DNA from: Hypomyces perniciosus
Lineage: Eukaryota; Ascomycota; Sordariomycetes; Hypocreales; Hypocreaceae
Direction: 5' to 3'
Length of the DNA: 64,000 nt
Assembly (NCBI GenBank): GCA_008477525.1
Contig: SPDT01000001.1
Coordinates: 2,790,001-2,854,000 of the forward strand
Shown: in pieces, positions 19,906-31,017 of the stretch
Layout of the letters: each line of letters opens with the position of its first letter
How positions within the stretch are numbered: the stretch's first letter is position 1
The notes under the pieces: model-generated
What the model was told of the DNA's origin: nothing
Databases searched by the model: none
Seen by the model: only the letters and a program-made list of their open reading frames with translations
Translations under genes and position numbers: made by a program

Positions 19906-22900
19906 TCATGTTGATGACGAACTTGATGAGCCGTCGGCACTGCCACGGCAATCTTCGCTTGAACCCTCCGTCTCTCGTTCAATCGGCTGACTTGTCAGGC
20001 GCAACTTCTCATCCAGGAGCGTAACAAGTCTCTCAGAGTATTGATCCAACAATCCACTCAAAACCGTTTCATTCATCGCCCTGCTCCTGATTGCTCGGTC
20101 GCCCAATGCTGCTGCTGTGAACCGTAGCTCCTGATCCAGTTCACCCAGAGCTTCCGCCGTGATAGGCTCTGTAGATGACAGCTTCTTCCTGTATGCTCTT
20201 AGCGTACGGCAAGCCTGCTCTGTGGCTGTGTTCAAGGTCCCGTATGCACGAAGATTTGACGCTGAAGTTTTTTTGCGGGCCGTGAGTCCCAGTGCCGGCA
20301 GCGATGGCCTCCGAGCAACTCGACCTCTCGGACTAGGTGGAGGGCTGTTTGCCTGGGGGATCTCTAATGGCCGTCGCCGCGATGGAGTATCCTCCATGAT
20401 TGTGATGTTTCCAGGGCTTGTTTGGGATGGCCCTGTGGGTGTCCTCACGCTTGACACATTTGAGGAAAGATTAAGTCGAGATGTGCGTCGGCCCAATGTT
20501 CGAGGTGGTGACCGTCGGCTTGTCGATGATTCTCGTGGCCGCTGAAACTCAGCCAATTCTGCTCTCGAAAGAACCCTTCGAAGAGGTGGTCGAATGGAAA
20601 CACTATCCTTCGCGGGCGATGGGTCTCGACTCGCCAACAGCGATGAAGGATCATTCATATCAAGTGACCATATCATAATCGTCCCATCAGATGCAACGCT
20701 CACAACCTTCCGCCCGCCATCATTGTCTTGAACTAAAGAAACGCCATTGATAGCCTCTGTGTGGCCCCATTCCCGATCCAAAAATGTTCCAGAATTAGAC
20801 TCGTAAAGCCTGATGGATTTATCCGTATTCGAAGCAGACAGCAGAAAATCAAGGTCTCTTGCCGGCCACTGCTCAATAGATAGAAAGTCAAGCACGGCGG
20901 ATTCAATGCCCCCTTCATCCATACATTTGAAGTAATTAATCTGCCGACCCGTAATAAGATCATACTGGCAGACTGACCGGTCCAGCATGGAGACGAATGC
21001 TGTCCTGTTGTCCGGGCTAATAGCCATAGAAGTTGGTGAAGCTTTTAAAGAAATTACCTTGGAAGGAATGGCTGCAATTATGTCTGGATCACCCTCCTTC
21101 GTAACCACGTCATGAATTTGCATTGTCCGATCCCACGAACAAGTGACGATCTTGTCGTCTGACGGGACAAGCACCTGCACAACTCGAGCAGCAAACTCAA
21201 TCGTTTGAAAATGCTCGATCTTACCGCTTGAGTCGCGGTGAAATAATTGTGCTGTGCGATCTCTGCCACAACAGGCCATGAGAAACTTTGTTTCGTCTTC
21301 GTATAGACTGACACACGTGCAGTCAGCCGAGTGGGCTTTGGTGTCTAGAAGGCACTTCTTGGTCGCAATATCTGTGACCTTGAGAACCCCCAGGCGGTCC
21401 GCCGTGACCAAGTATGTTCCATTTCGGGAAGTCTTGGCACAAGTAAGCTGATTCAATGGCTCCAGATCCGCCTCTGGCTCATCCAAACCTTCAAGAGGCA
21501 CATTGATGGCCGACTTGATTTGACCCTCCAAGTCCCAGAAGATGACGTTGCCGGAATTTGACCACGTAAGAAATGCTGCTTGCATGCGATTTGGCCTATC
21601 GATGGGGTAGATCCCAGTGACGGGTTCCCCATGACCTGGAATCTGTAGGTGAAAAGCTGCCTTTGCCTTCTGTCCAGGGATGTAGTCCGAGTTCCAAACA
21701 TCGATTGACGCTCTCGAATCAACGGTTACAAGCCTATCCGTCAAAAACGCCAACGCCGACAGCCCTGTTGAGCTTTGCGTTGTCTGAAGCACGCTGTCCT
21801 TTCGCGCATTCATCACACTCTTCACATCCAGCGACGCAAAATTGCCGTCTTTGCCTCCGACATAAGCAACATCGCCCCGAATAGTAATCGTGGATACAGG
21901 GAAATTCAAGCTCAAAACCTTGAGGATTTTCATCTGCTTGTCTTCCTCAGAAAGAATGCACACATCTCCGTTTTCCGTGCAGATGATCAGCCTATTGGCG
22001 TCAACAGCGGCGCAGCTAAAAGTAGCATCTAATAGGGCCCCAAGGAGAATGTTTCGTCCCGGCAAGGCCTTCTGAGTGGGTGGAGGAGGAGGGGGCGGCT
22101 CAGCCAAGAACTTGGTCTTCGTCGGAGAGGTGGAGGGGTTTTCGTCAATCCTCCAAATCTTTACATGGCGCACCCCCAGGGTAATGAGGGAATTCCCCAG
22201 CCACACCATGTCCCTGACATAAGACGTGCATCTGTTTTGCTGAAACAGCTTCGTCTGGCCAGTTCGAGAGTCGACTTTCCACACGTAGAGAAAACCATCG
22301 TTGGCAGCACCAAGTGACGCGAGATATTTGGAGTCGGCGGACCAAGCAACAGCGTTGACACCAAAGGCATGCTCGCTAATAGAGACCAAGGGCGTATCGG
22401 AAGATGCATCCTGGAGATTGAAAATCAAGACCCGAGGGGCATAGCCAGTCTCACCAACAGCCAGGTGCTTGCCGTCGCGGCTCAGGGCCAAGCAAGTAGC
22501 GGCCTTGATGCGCTCGCGGCTCGTCCATGTCTTGGAGACAGAGGATTCGGACCAATCCAGAGGGCTGTAGGAATCTCGGTAGGCTGCAGCAACTCGGTTT
22601 CGGCTGTCATTGGCCTTGGGCGTAGTCGTTGGTGTGGAAGGGCTGCTTTGGGAAATAGATACGGAGTAGAGGGGTACTGCAGTGGGCCGCGCTCTGTAGA
22701 AGCGCTGTGTAAATTGTTCTCCGTCAACGTCCACCACCACGACGGCGCCACCAGCGGTGTAGGCAAAGGACGAATTGACGGTATCAAAGGCGGTTGGAGA
22801 CCGACAGGTGGTTCCGACGACTCTTTTCAAAGAAAGACGCGATTCGGGCACGCTTCGACCGCGCAGCGGAGACTTGGATCGGCGAGGGAGGAAAGGCGAG

Positions 22901-22947
22901 TTAGAGGGGGTAAGCTTCAGCCGGTTATTAGACAGAGTCGCAGTCAT
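19906..22947 (-). CDS. WD40-repeat scaffold protein of the MABP1/WDR62 type
   Basis: Single exon, 1013 aa. A basic N-terminal segment with PRRSKSPLRGRSVPESRLSL is followed by two stacked WD40 propellers covering roughly residues 40-735. Repeats recognisable by their ends include FGVNAVAWSADSKYLASLG, GVRHVKIWRIDE, KIVTCSWDRTMQIHD, LSASNTDKSIRLYE and KVVSVASDGTIMIWS. The GVRHVKIW phrase and the double-propeller length resemble the MAPKBP1/WDR62 family of JNK scaffolds. The C-terminal 250 residues are Ser/Arg-rich and end in a helical segment (LDQELRFTAAALGDRAIRSR, about 948-967), possibly an oligomerisation region. Fungal members are poorly studied, so the function is inferred from homology of architecture only. 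A 4-codon upstream ORF overlaps the start codon. Confidence 0.75.
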   Translation of the reverse strand: MTATLSNNRLKLTPSNSPFLPRRSKSPLRGRSVPESRLSLKRVVGTTCRSPTAFDTVNSSFAYTAGGAVVVVDVDGEQFTQRFYRARPTAVPLYSVSISQSSPSTPTTTPKANDSRNRVAAAYRDSYSPLDWSESSVSKTWTSRERIKAATCLALSRDGKHLAVGETGYAPRVLIFNLQDASSDTPLVSISEHAFGVNAVAWSADSKYLASLGAANDGFLYVWKVDSRTGQTKLFQQNRCTSYVRDMVWLGNSLITLGVRHVKIWRIDENPSTSPTKTKFLAEPPPPPPPTQKALPGRNILLGALLDATFSCAAVDANRLIICTENGDVCILSEEDKQMKILKVLSLNFPVSTITIRGDVAYVGGKDGNFASLDVKSVMNARKDSVLQTTQSSTGLSALAFLTDRLVTVDSRASIDVWNSDYIPGQKAKAAFHLQIPGHGEPVTGIYPIDRPNRMQAAFLTWSNSGNVIFWDLEGQIKSAINVPLEGLDEPEADLEPLNQLTCAKTSRNGTYLVTADRLGVLKVTDIATKKCLLDTKAHSADCTCVSLYEDETKFLMACCGRDRTAQLFHRDSSGKIEHFQTIEFAARVVQVLVPSDDKIVTCSWDRTMQIHDVVTKEGDPDIIAAIPSKVISLKASPTSMAISPDNRTAFVSMLDRSVCQYDLITGRQINYFKCMDEGGIESAVLDFLSIEQWPARDLDFLLSASNTDKSIRLYESNSGTFLDREWGHTEAINGVSLVQDNDGGRKVVSVASDGTIMIWSLDMNDPSSLLASRDPSPAKDSVSIRPPLRRVLSRAELAEFQRPRESSTSRRSPPRTLGRRTSRLNLSSNVSSVRTPTGPSQTSPGNITIMEDTPSRRRPLEIPQANSPPPSPRGRVARRPSLPALGLTARKKTSASNLRAYGTLNTATEQACRTLRAYRKKLSSTEPITAEALGELDQELRFTAAALGDRAIRSRAMNETVLSGLLDQYSERLVTLLDEKLRLTSQPIERETEGSSEDCRGSADGSSSSSST

Positions 22948-22958
22948 CTCGTCGCCAT
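22944..22958 (-). promoter_or_regulatory. Minimal upstream ORF overlapping the WD40 gene start (ATGA overlap)
   Basis: An ATG at 22958 encodes Met-Ala-Thr-Arg followed by TGA, and that TGA shares two bases with the main ATG at 22947. If translated, it would place terminating ribosomes exactly at the main start, a layout suited to reinitiation control. Whether it lies in the transcript is not known. Confidence 0.45.
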
Positions 22959-23251
22959 TGACTCGAGCAGAGTCGCTGAGTCGGAACGAAGGCTGTCTAT
23001 AACAAGACTTCAGGTGTCATCGAGGTAGGATATCGGCAAACAAAACGGGAAAAGAGAGCTGTGGCGGCGGTGGTGGTTGTTGCTGTAGTGGCGGACAGGC
23101 TGTCGTCGTAGGACAAAGAGAATGAATGACGTTGGCAGCTCAAAGTCTGCCTGGTGGTCAGTGGAGGTGTTCAATACGGTAAAAGCTGTGCATTGGCGTC
23201 AGTGCAAGGGCGGCGGGGCAGCACGCAGATGGCTCAAGCTCACAGTGACAT

Positions 23252-23281
23252 TAGAAGTAGAAGTAGAAGTAGAAGTAGAAA
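23252..23281. repeat. Hexanucleotide microsatellite (GAAGTA)n
   Basis: About five uninterrupted units in intergenic DNA. Confidence 0.9.
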
Positions 23282-24103
23282 GGAAGCATCGCAAGCGTGG
23301 ATGTTCGTGGTGGTGCGGTTGTTAGCGGTGGAACGTGTGAAGCTACACACCGTATCGAGGAAGCCCAGGGCCGCTCGACTTTTGTTTTGGCGGTGCGAAA
23401 GGTGCCAACGGTTCCAGGTTCCCAGCAACGCCAATGCAATGCAAGGCCGCTGGCTGGCTGGTTGTGCAGCGACAGAGAGAAGAGAACCCGCGAGGCTGCA
23501 GTGAGCTGTGAAGACTCTGGGAGGTCTAGCGGGTGGTGTCTGGGGCTAGCGGTTCGGCTTACAGGCTTGCAAGGTTCAGAGGCCTGCTAGCGCTGAAGCT
23601 CTGGCCAGCGTTGGTGGGGTTGGCCACTGAAACCCCTGTTGCTAGGGCACCGAAAAGGAGATGGGTTCTCAGTGTCTAGAAACGAGCCGTCTGTCAAGTG
23701 TTTCCAAGCAGTGAATTGGCTCTGGAGTCTGGTCAGGATCACCCGGACAATGCGGCATTGCGAGCAATCATACCTAGGCATGCAGGTTGCATTGGCATCT
23801 TGACATAATCGTGACGACAACTGACAGATGATACTTTGCGCCGATATAGGAGGCGGATGTCAAGTGACCTGTAACTTACAAATCTGAAGGCTTCCCATGC
23901 CATCTCCCATCATCGCCAGGGACCAACACCAGAGAATAATTTCGCTGGTGCTTATCACAACGCGCTTCACCGGACTCTCATCACGGGTCAAGGTCCTTAG
24001 GTCCGTTCAACCATCCATTCACAGTCGGCTTGCCAGGATCATTCCCAACACCATCCAGACCAGACCAGGGGTAGCAGTAGTAGTACGAAATACGCCAAAT
24101 GCA

Positions 24104-24128
24104 GCAAAGCAAAGCAAAGCAAAGCAAA
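24104..24128. repeat. Pentanucleotide microsatellite (GCAAA)n
   Basis: About five GCAAA units in a row within intergenic DNA. Confidence 0.9.
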
Positions 24129-25083
24129 TTCGGCATCCGAAGTGGAAACGCGTCATTGGATTTTCGCGTTGATGATACCCGGTCCCTCAATACTGACAAG
24201 CGGTCGCTGCAGATAACTGTTATTATTCTCCTTGGTTTCTTGACGCTATCTCGTAATATAACGACAAACGGTCTTGATGTTATAAAATTTATCAAAGTAA
24301 AGCAATTGAGCCAAGGTGATGATCACTGCTACTATGTTTTTTTCTGACTATTTTTGCGAGTTTTGAGAACTAGTTTTGCAGGCATATGCCTCTTGCGGCT
24401 CGCGTTTTATTGTCACCTGATTGCTTGACTATCTATCCCGAGTCTTGTATGTCTGCTTTTTGGTGTTGATACAATTCAACGTCAGTCCACCCAACCAGCC
24501 TCCTTCGCCCCTTTTTTGTGGCTTGACTTGCATGGTTTAACAAACAAGCCTTGTCTCGCTTCTTTCAGTGACATGACCTAATTTCTTCACATCTTCTCCC
24601 TAATACCGACATACGAGTGCATTTCTTTGTGTTCCTAGCATTGCTCTGTGGACGATGTCTTCTAGCCTCATACTAATGCACATGTTTCATGCGTCTATTT
24701 GCTGGTGTGACATGCAGTGGGCACGGCCTAGCCAGTTCTCTGCAGCTACCCGTGTGACGCCGTATTTCATACTACCTACCATGACCCATGCAACACCCGA
24801 TTACACGATTTCGGATCCATTGCTTCGACAGATCAGCTGGGGCACCTTATCTACCATAGAAGGTACTACCAGTAGCACATGATACCAATCTAACTCCAGA
24901 TCGGGGTCAATTGGCACCGGGTATCTGTCACTCTTTCGCGCCTTGTGATTCAGAATTGGCAATATCACATATGAGTACCCCGTGATTTCATCCTGTGCTC
25001 CAGAAAAACAGCTTGCCTGCCAGCATCCCATTATAGTGACCCATGATGTATGTATATGACCAATCCCTCTATAAATCGCTTCG

Positions 25084-27598
25084 TTATATCGCCAGCCCTT
25101 CCTCAGACGCCTCGTCCCGTTCCAGACGCTCCAATCCAGTCCCAACTGCTCCGTACACGCGCAGAGGCACTGGTACTTCAAAGCTCTCACATGCCAAATT
25201 CTCCACCGCAACAAGAACCAACCCACCCTTCTCATCGCGTGAAATCTGCTCTAGCAATGGAAATGGCCGCTGTTCTCCTGTGTGCTCACTTCCCTGAGAT
25301 GGTACTACAAATTCCACCCGGATTTTCCATTCAAACCCGATGCCGCTAGTGACAAACTCGGGTGTAGCAGAGATCGGGATCGTGGGAGTGAAAACGACCC
25401 GTCGAGTGTACAGCGTAGCCTCAGATGATGAAACGTACACTTTCCGAGTAACTCTATGAATACTAGATTCGGACCGTATAGCCAGAGACGAATCTACTTT
25501 TTCAGACGTCTCGAGAGTTGCATGAACTGCATAGCAAGGAATATCGGCGTCGGTGAAGTCGATAACCATGGTCACAACTTCGCCCAATCGATATGCGGGT
25601 CTTGTAAGCATGACAACTCCAACCCGCTGTCCATTCCGTGCTATTTCGAATCGGTTCGGACTTTGTTGTCCTTCGCCTGCCAAGTTACTTCTCATAATGG
25701 CAAGGTGTATTGCTTCCTTGGCAGAAGTTGTCTCATCAAAATTGATTGAGGGGCGTCTCGAGTTGGTGGCCGCGGTTGGAGACAGCAAACCGCCACCAAC
25801 TTCATCCTTGGATCGGACTATTAGCTCGTCGACGTAGTTAAGAAAATCGTCCATAGCTGCGGGTGATCTGGATGGTGCTCGCTCCCTTTGCCCCTTCATT
25901 CCGAGGGCCTTCACCTGCGCCTCATCCCGCAGCAAAATGTAGGGATTCATCAAATCATGCCCAAGAATCTCGCCATAGCTATTGACGCTTCCCAATACTC
26001 GAAATGGAATCTCAACAGTGCGGATCTGTTGTTCCTTTGCGCCACCCGCTCTCTGGGTGCCGATAACCAGACTATATGATATTTTGACGGCTTTTCCCTT
26101 GTGCGTGGGAGGGAGGCCTTTAGGCAACCTGAACGAGTATTCAAATTCCCGACTCTCCCCTGGAGCTAATTGCAAGTCGACGAATAAAATCGACTGAGGG
26201 GTGGTCAGTAGAGGGACGGCCTTGGAATTCACCACACCGCGCATCTCCTTGATCGTGCTCAGCTCTCCGCCGCCGAGGAAATCGCCCAAGGAGTTGCTAA
26301 TGCTGCCCCAACCAAAACTCCGTAGAAGGCCACTCTCACGCCTGCCAGACTCCAATCCAACTACCCCTCCGCCCCGTCCCCCGACGACGGCTTTCTTCTT
26401 GACCTGCTCAAAGGGTGCAAGGCTTACCAAGGAGCCGTCCAGGGAGAAAGAACCCTGTATTTGAGCGTAGCCCATCATCAAGGATTCGGGGGTCTTTATT
26501 TGATGTACGGACATTCCTGAACTTCGGCGAAGATGTGATGGTCTGGCATGCCCCCTCACGAGGGGCTGCGTTACATACTCCGAAGCCAAGGTCTCTGACG
26601 AGTGATTGCTGACAGAGTAGAACTCGCCACTGCTTCGTGGGGTTCCCCCAGCCATACTCGTACTGGCAAGTATACGGGCTGTGAGAGCAGGCCTATCATT
26701 CACAGGCGAAGCTTGTTCTTTTGCACGAATAGGAATGTTGGAGTCGTTTGGCCCTGGTCGTGGGCTAAGAAGGCCATTATTCGAAGCTCGTTGTGGACTT
26801 TGAGGTATCTCGGAGTCTGGAGGCGGCGCGGCGGGAAACCGAAACTCCGGCATCGTGTTGGGTGACATCCTCGGAGATCTGCGCTGTGCTGCTATGTTTG
26901 ACGGGTGAGGCGCATTTGGTGGGCCGGTCATTCGACCAAAGCGATCGGGAGGATATGATCCATTGAACAGGGGAGAATTTGCTTGTCTTTGTGAGTAAGA
27001 AGCTTGGAGCTTGTTAGTCAATGGCTAGAAGGAGATGCGATGAGAGCTAGAGGCAACCCATACCTGTCTGTGTTGCTGGTGCCGGAGGCAGTCCCCGCGA
27101 CACAATCTGCAGGCTGCTGGCCCGATTATGGCCATGACGTGGTCGGTGCGGTCTCGGTGAATGGTCACCTCGCTGCAAGTGGTCGTCGACGGTGCTCGTA
27201 GATCCAATGGATATAATTGACACGGACCGCTTGTGAGCATGGCCAGGTCGGCCATCACCGGTGGCAATGGGTTGAGGCCACTGCATCGATCCAGGACGAC
27301 TGTGCGAGCTCGAGTGCGAAACACTCAACGACTGAGCTGCTCGTCGATGCCCTCTACCCAAGGCAGCGGACAACGGCGGGGTGAGACCAGAGCTGGGCTT
27401 ATTCCGGACCGCCAAAGGCGAGGCAAACCTTTGCCTTTCTGATTGAGGCTGTGGGCCATGGTTCTGGTTGCCCTGCTGCTGATTCGTTCCTGCGGCAACG
27501 TTTCGGAAGGTAATGGTGCATCTGACTTGCTCGCCCGCGAAGACAGTCTGGTCGCTCCAGTTGATGAAGACACGGATGTTGCTCGAGCCGTCCGACAT
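25084..27598 (-). CDS. RGP1: Rgp1-family subunit of the Ric1-Rgp1 Golgi guanine-nucleotide exchange complex
   Basis: Two exons (27064-27598 and 25084-27002) joined by a 61-nt intron (GTATGG donor, GACTAAC branch, CCAAG acceptor) give 817 aa. The start MSDGSSNIRVFINWSDQTVFAGEQV matches the conserved arrestin-like opening of Rgp1 proteins (IRVFV-x-W-x-x-Q-x-VFAGE). A long Ser/Pro/Arg-rich disordered insert follows (about 45-320). Beta-rich conserved blocks then read SILFVDLQLAPGESREFEYS, KISYSLVIGTQR and EIPFRVLGSVN, and the C-terminal part has FEIARNGQRVGVVMLTRPAY and FEWKIRVEFVVP. Rgp1 with Ric1 activates the Rab6/Ypt6 GTPase on Golgi membranes for retrograde transport. The spliced exon junction is chosen because it is the only nearby acceptor that keeps the frame. 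The long insert makes the protein larger than yeast Rgp1 but normal for filamentous fungi. Confidence 0.82.
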
Positions 27599-28050
27599 GA
27601 TGACGATGGAACGGGTTGTGCTGGCCCTCAGCGCGAGGCGGGTGCGTGGCAGCTACTACCAGGATAGGGCAGAGCCGACATCTCCGTCCCCGAGCCTTTG
27701 CCGGTGCCGGGCTTCCGATAGCAGAGGATGACGGTGTTAAAGTCGAGCGCGACCACAATGGGGTGTCAACGTCATGGTGTTGAGAGACCGATCTGGACGA
27801 AGAGTCAGGGCCAGGCTGGCGGATGATCCAATACTAGTGTGGGCCTGGCTAGCGCTTTATCGGCGGCTACCAATCACTAATAAGCCACAGCTCCCCGCAG
27901 ATCTGCAGGTCCCAGTAGTAGTAGTAGTAGTACTTCGTAGGCATACTTTGTAGGTACGACATACTATCTCGAAGTAATATTGAAGCAGTCAAGCTTAGAA
28001 CTTACAACCAGAAGCAAAATTGCTGGTTTCCTCTCTTTAACAGGTCATTT
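27599..28050. other. Intergenic region upstream of RGP1
   Basis: No gene seen. A GTA trinucleotide repeat runs at about 27914-27931, next to a TACTTCGTA motif. Confidence 0.5.
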
Positions 28051-28977
28051 TTAGCCGTTAAGCCCTATATTTATGGCTGCTGCCTCGATGTTTGCATATA
28101 GTCTTCTCTCCATTCGTACAAGTCGATCTTTGGTCGACTCGTACCAAATGCGAGAAACATCGCAATCCTGACATTCTATCCAGAAGTCAATCCACCTACC
28201 AACCATCACTTCTTCCTCCATCTCCCGCCATTCGTAGTGTTCCTCCCAATCTTGAAGCAAGTCTACATCCTGTAGCCACCATTCACCCAAGGTTATGTCT
28301 ATCTTGTCTTTAACACGGTGTTGTTCGTGAGGTGTGCTTACAAAAGTGAAGAGCTCATGGTATAGCTGATGGGCAATCCAGCTCGAAGGTGCCCTTGCGC
28401 CAAAATACTGGACAAAAAATAAAAATCCCATCTCCACATCCCCGGAGTAGAATTTATCTGGAAAATATTCGTTTGCCATTGCTTCACGCAGTTTAAGAAC
28501 CTGTGGAAGCACTCCGGTGTCCGAGTCAATGTGCCTCTCCAAAGTAAGCCCACGATCCATCAGAGTCCGGACGGAAACAATCTGGTCCACGTATTTCTCC
28601 GGAATAGCCCATTCAAAAAGGAACTCGTGTGCAAGTAAAAAAGGCTTCGGATGCTGGCATGTTTCTGCTAATTCCTTCGCTGAATGGATAATCGTTTCAT
28701 CGACGCGATCGCCGGGGATTCTGATGAAGACTATCCAAATCTGTTCCGGAGACTCGCGGCCTTCGTAGTGCTTGTTGAAAGCACGCTGCAAGGTATCAAC
28801 GATTCGATCACTCACAGATACCAAGGCAGTTGGAACTCTGTTTCCGAGAAATCGGTGGCGATTGAAGTTAGATAGAAGTTCATCAGGTGTAAGTCGGGGC
28901 CCGGTGGGACGTCGGCCAGAACAAAGGCCGCCTGCGCTTCTGCTTGAGTAGGCGCGGGTAAAGATGCGATCACTCAT
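28051..28977 (-). CDS. Hypothetical protein, 308 aa, fungal family not identified
   Basis: Single uninterrupted exon starting MSDRIFTRAYSSRSAGG. The sequence has a protein-like, mixed hydrophobic/charged composition throughout, with no signal peptide, no membrane segment and no low-complexity region. Notable stretches are EQIWIVFIRIPGDRVDETII (residues about 83-102), HPKPFLLAHEFLFEWAIPEKYV (about 113-134, quoted here as separate pieces HPKPFLLAHEF and LFEWAIPEKYV) and a tryptophan-rich acidic segment LGEWWLQDVDLLQDWEEHYE (about 229-248). The opening RAYSSRSAGG is reminiscent of the start of some fungal DUF7587-type proteins, but the resemblance is too weak to name a family. It is flanked by spacers on both sides with no operon-like partner. 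It is a real gene judging by length and composition, with unknown function. Confidence 0.6.
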   Translation of the reverse strand: MSDRIFTRAYSSRSAGGLCSGRRPTGPRLTPDELLSNFNRHRFLGNRVPTALVSVSDRIVDTLQRAFNKHYEGRESPEQIWIVFIRIPGDRVDETIIHSAKELAETCQHPKPFLLAHEFLFEWAIPEKYVDQIVSVRTLMDRGLTLERHIDSDTGVLPQVLKLREAMANEYFPDKFYSGDVEMGFLFFVQYFGARAPSSWIAHQLYHELFTFVSTPHEQHRVKDKIDITLGEWWLQDVDLLQDWEEHYEWREMEEEVMVGRWIDFWIECQDCDVSRIWYESTKDRLVRMERRLYANIEAAAINIGLNG

Positions 28978-29847
28978 CTTGTTCTGGTGATCCTAAAATT
29001 CCAACATCGATATGTTTAATGCAGACAAAGTCAGGTCGTAAACACGGTTTGCATTGCTCCGTTTCACAGACTAATCAGTTTTGCATGTCGTCCAACAACC
29101 TCTGCCGTCTACAATCATGTCGTCATTCACTGGTATTAATGTGTCAGTCAAATTGGTCTTCACCATTTGACGTATATTATCTGGTAGTTTTCTTAGCGAC
29201 TTAGTCTTTGTGGCATCCCTAACAAGAGTTGCCGTCTCTTCACGTTCTGCTGCTGCCGGGTTCAAGGTCTCATTTGATTGGAAGCACATATCATAAAGCC
29301 ATTTATTTCAGGAATGTATTGAGAAAAAGGAAGATAAACGAAAAGAGGCTATATCTCTCAACACGGTCTGTCAGTGTGGCCTCAAGAGATCGGGGCCGTA
29401 ACAGTCACATTGTATTCAGTCATCCTGATATCTCAGATTCTTGACTAGCAGAATGACAAGTACTGCAAGACATACACCGTAATTCCTACTTGCTTGGTTT
29501 ACTCGGCTCAAGACTTTACGACAGTCCTGTAGGGCAACGCTTAGCATTACTATAGGAACTGGCGGCAACTGGCAAGAGCTTGCAGCAATCCGAGCTGTTC
29601 CTCCTGAGCTGGCCACATTCACCTCGCACACGAGGGTATGAAGCAAAGCACCCAATCGATGCCTAAGGTGCTAGGCCACCTCCGATTTAGTGTTAAGTGA
29701 GGTTCATTTCTACAGATGCGCTCATTCAAGCGGCAACTTGCACTTCATCACCACCTAACACTCTCCAGTGTCTTCGCAAGGCTGTAAGCCCACACATATC
29801 AGACTTCAGAAAACTCATCACACGAACTCGCTATCGATCCCATAATA
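28978..29847. other. Intergenic region between divergent genes
   Basis: Short open pieces only, none with recognisable family content. The promoters of the 308-aa protein and the DUF7918 gene are expected here. Confidence 0.5.
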
Positions 29848-30973
29848 ATGGCCATCATCCCCTCTGTTCGTGGGCTATCCGTCAGCGTCAAGGTTGACGG
29901 GCAGATAGCAACGGAGTATGCAGCCCCTGAGGGTGAAGCAGCAGCCAACGACAAAATTCCTACACACTACTGCTATATTGAGTCTACCTCTGGTTCTTTC
30001 TTCTCCATTGAATCCACCGTTGGTCAAGAATTTGAGATCCCATCTGATTGCAATTGTGCTTCTACGAATCTCTTCCTCGATGTCGTCTGGGCCAGGGGGA
30101 AATTTATCTACAGGAATGATATACCCTGGGAGGGATCAACCACCTGCACCATCGATGCCACCATTGTGGCGTCAAACGAAAGCGGGGAGTCGGTTGAAAA
30201 AAAATTCATGTTCAGACCTGTCTCAAGAGGTATGATGATTGGCTCTCTTGCTCTTCATAAGTAAAATTGCGGCTAACATATGGTCTTCCATCCTGAAAGT
30301 TGATAGTGAAAACGAAGAGCAACTTGCTCAAGACCTCAAACTTGCCGAGTCTTTAGGGAGAATCGAGGTCATAATCACCGCCAGTCTAGCTGGTAGTGGT
30401 TACAAACTCTTTACACCCGCGAACCTCGAGAGGAAAGAGGAATTCCGACTGTCAGAGAGATCAATGAAAGGAAAAGAAGTTTCTCATAGAGCCAGGTAAA
30501 TGCCAGATATTCCTCATCATTTCCTGAGTTCCCAGGTTTCGAGGTGCTAAGCCAGGACGGAAGTCTTTCGTCAGGAAAGGCCACTCAGGCGCCAAGAATT
30601 AGACGCTTAAGCAATCGTCAAGAAATCTGTCGATTTGTCTTTATATATCGTTCTCTTGGTAAGTTTTTTTTTCCTTTCTATGTTGAGCAATTTGTTAGAC
30701 TAAACATGACATAGAGGCCTTGAAAAAGGAGATGATAATTCCTCGTTCTCCATCGCCCGTGACACCCGTTGATGAGATAGAAGATCTCTCTACCGATGAG
30801 ATTCGTGAGCTCGCCAGAGAAATGCTCCTCCTCAAACGGGTAAGTTATTTATTGCCTTGCATGCCGATCACCTCTCCCCACGCGTTCTACTACTTCCACT
30901 CTCCAACCACTACAAGCGTGACATCATCAACCCAGTGTGGTTCTCTGGCTATTATCAACATTTTTGTCTCACT

Positions 30974-31017
<44 letters not shown>

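Larger units (their letters stand above)
22948..25083. other. 2.1 kb intergenic region with microsatellites
   Basis: No gene-like frame was seen on either strand. It holds a GAAGTA hexamer repeat (about 23252-23281), a GCAAA pentamer repeat (about 24104-24128) and CT-rich stretches. It forms the upstream region of the WD40 gene and the 3' flank of the Rgp1 gene. Confidence 0.55.

Noticed and set aside
25050..25349. Plus-strand frames over the Rgp1 gene end
   Set aside because: They overlap the strongly conserved Rgp1 C-terminus on the other strand and have no independent support.
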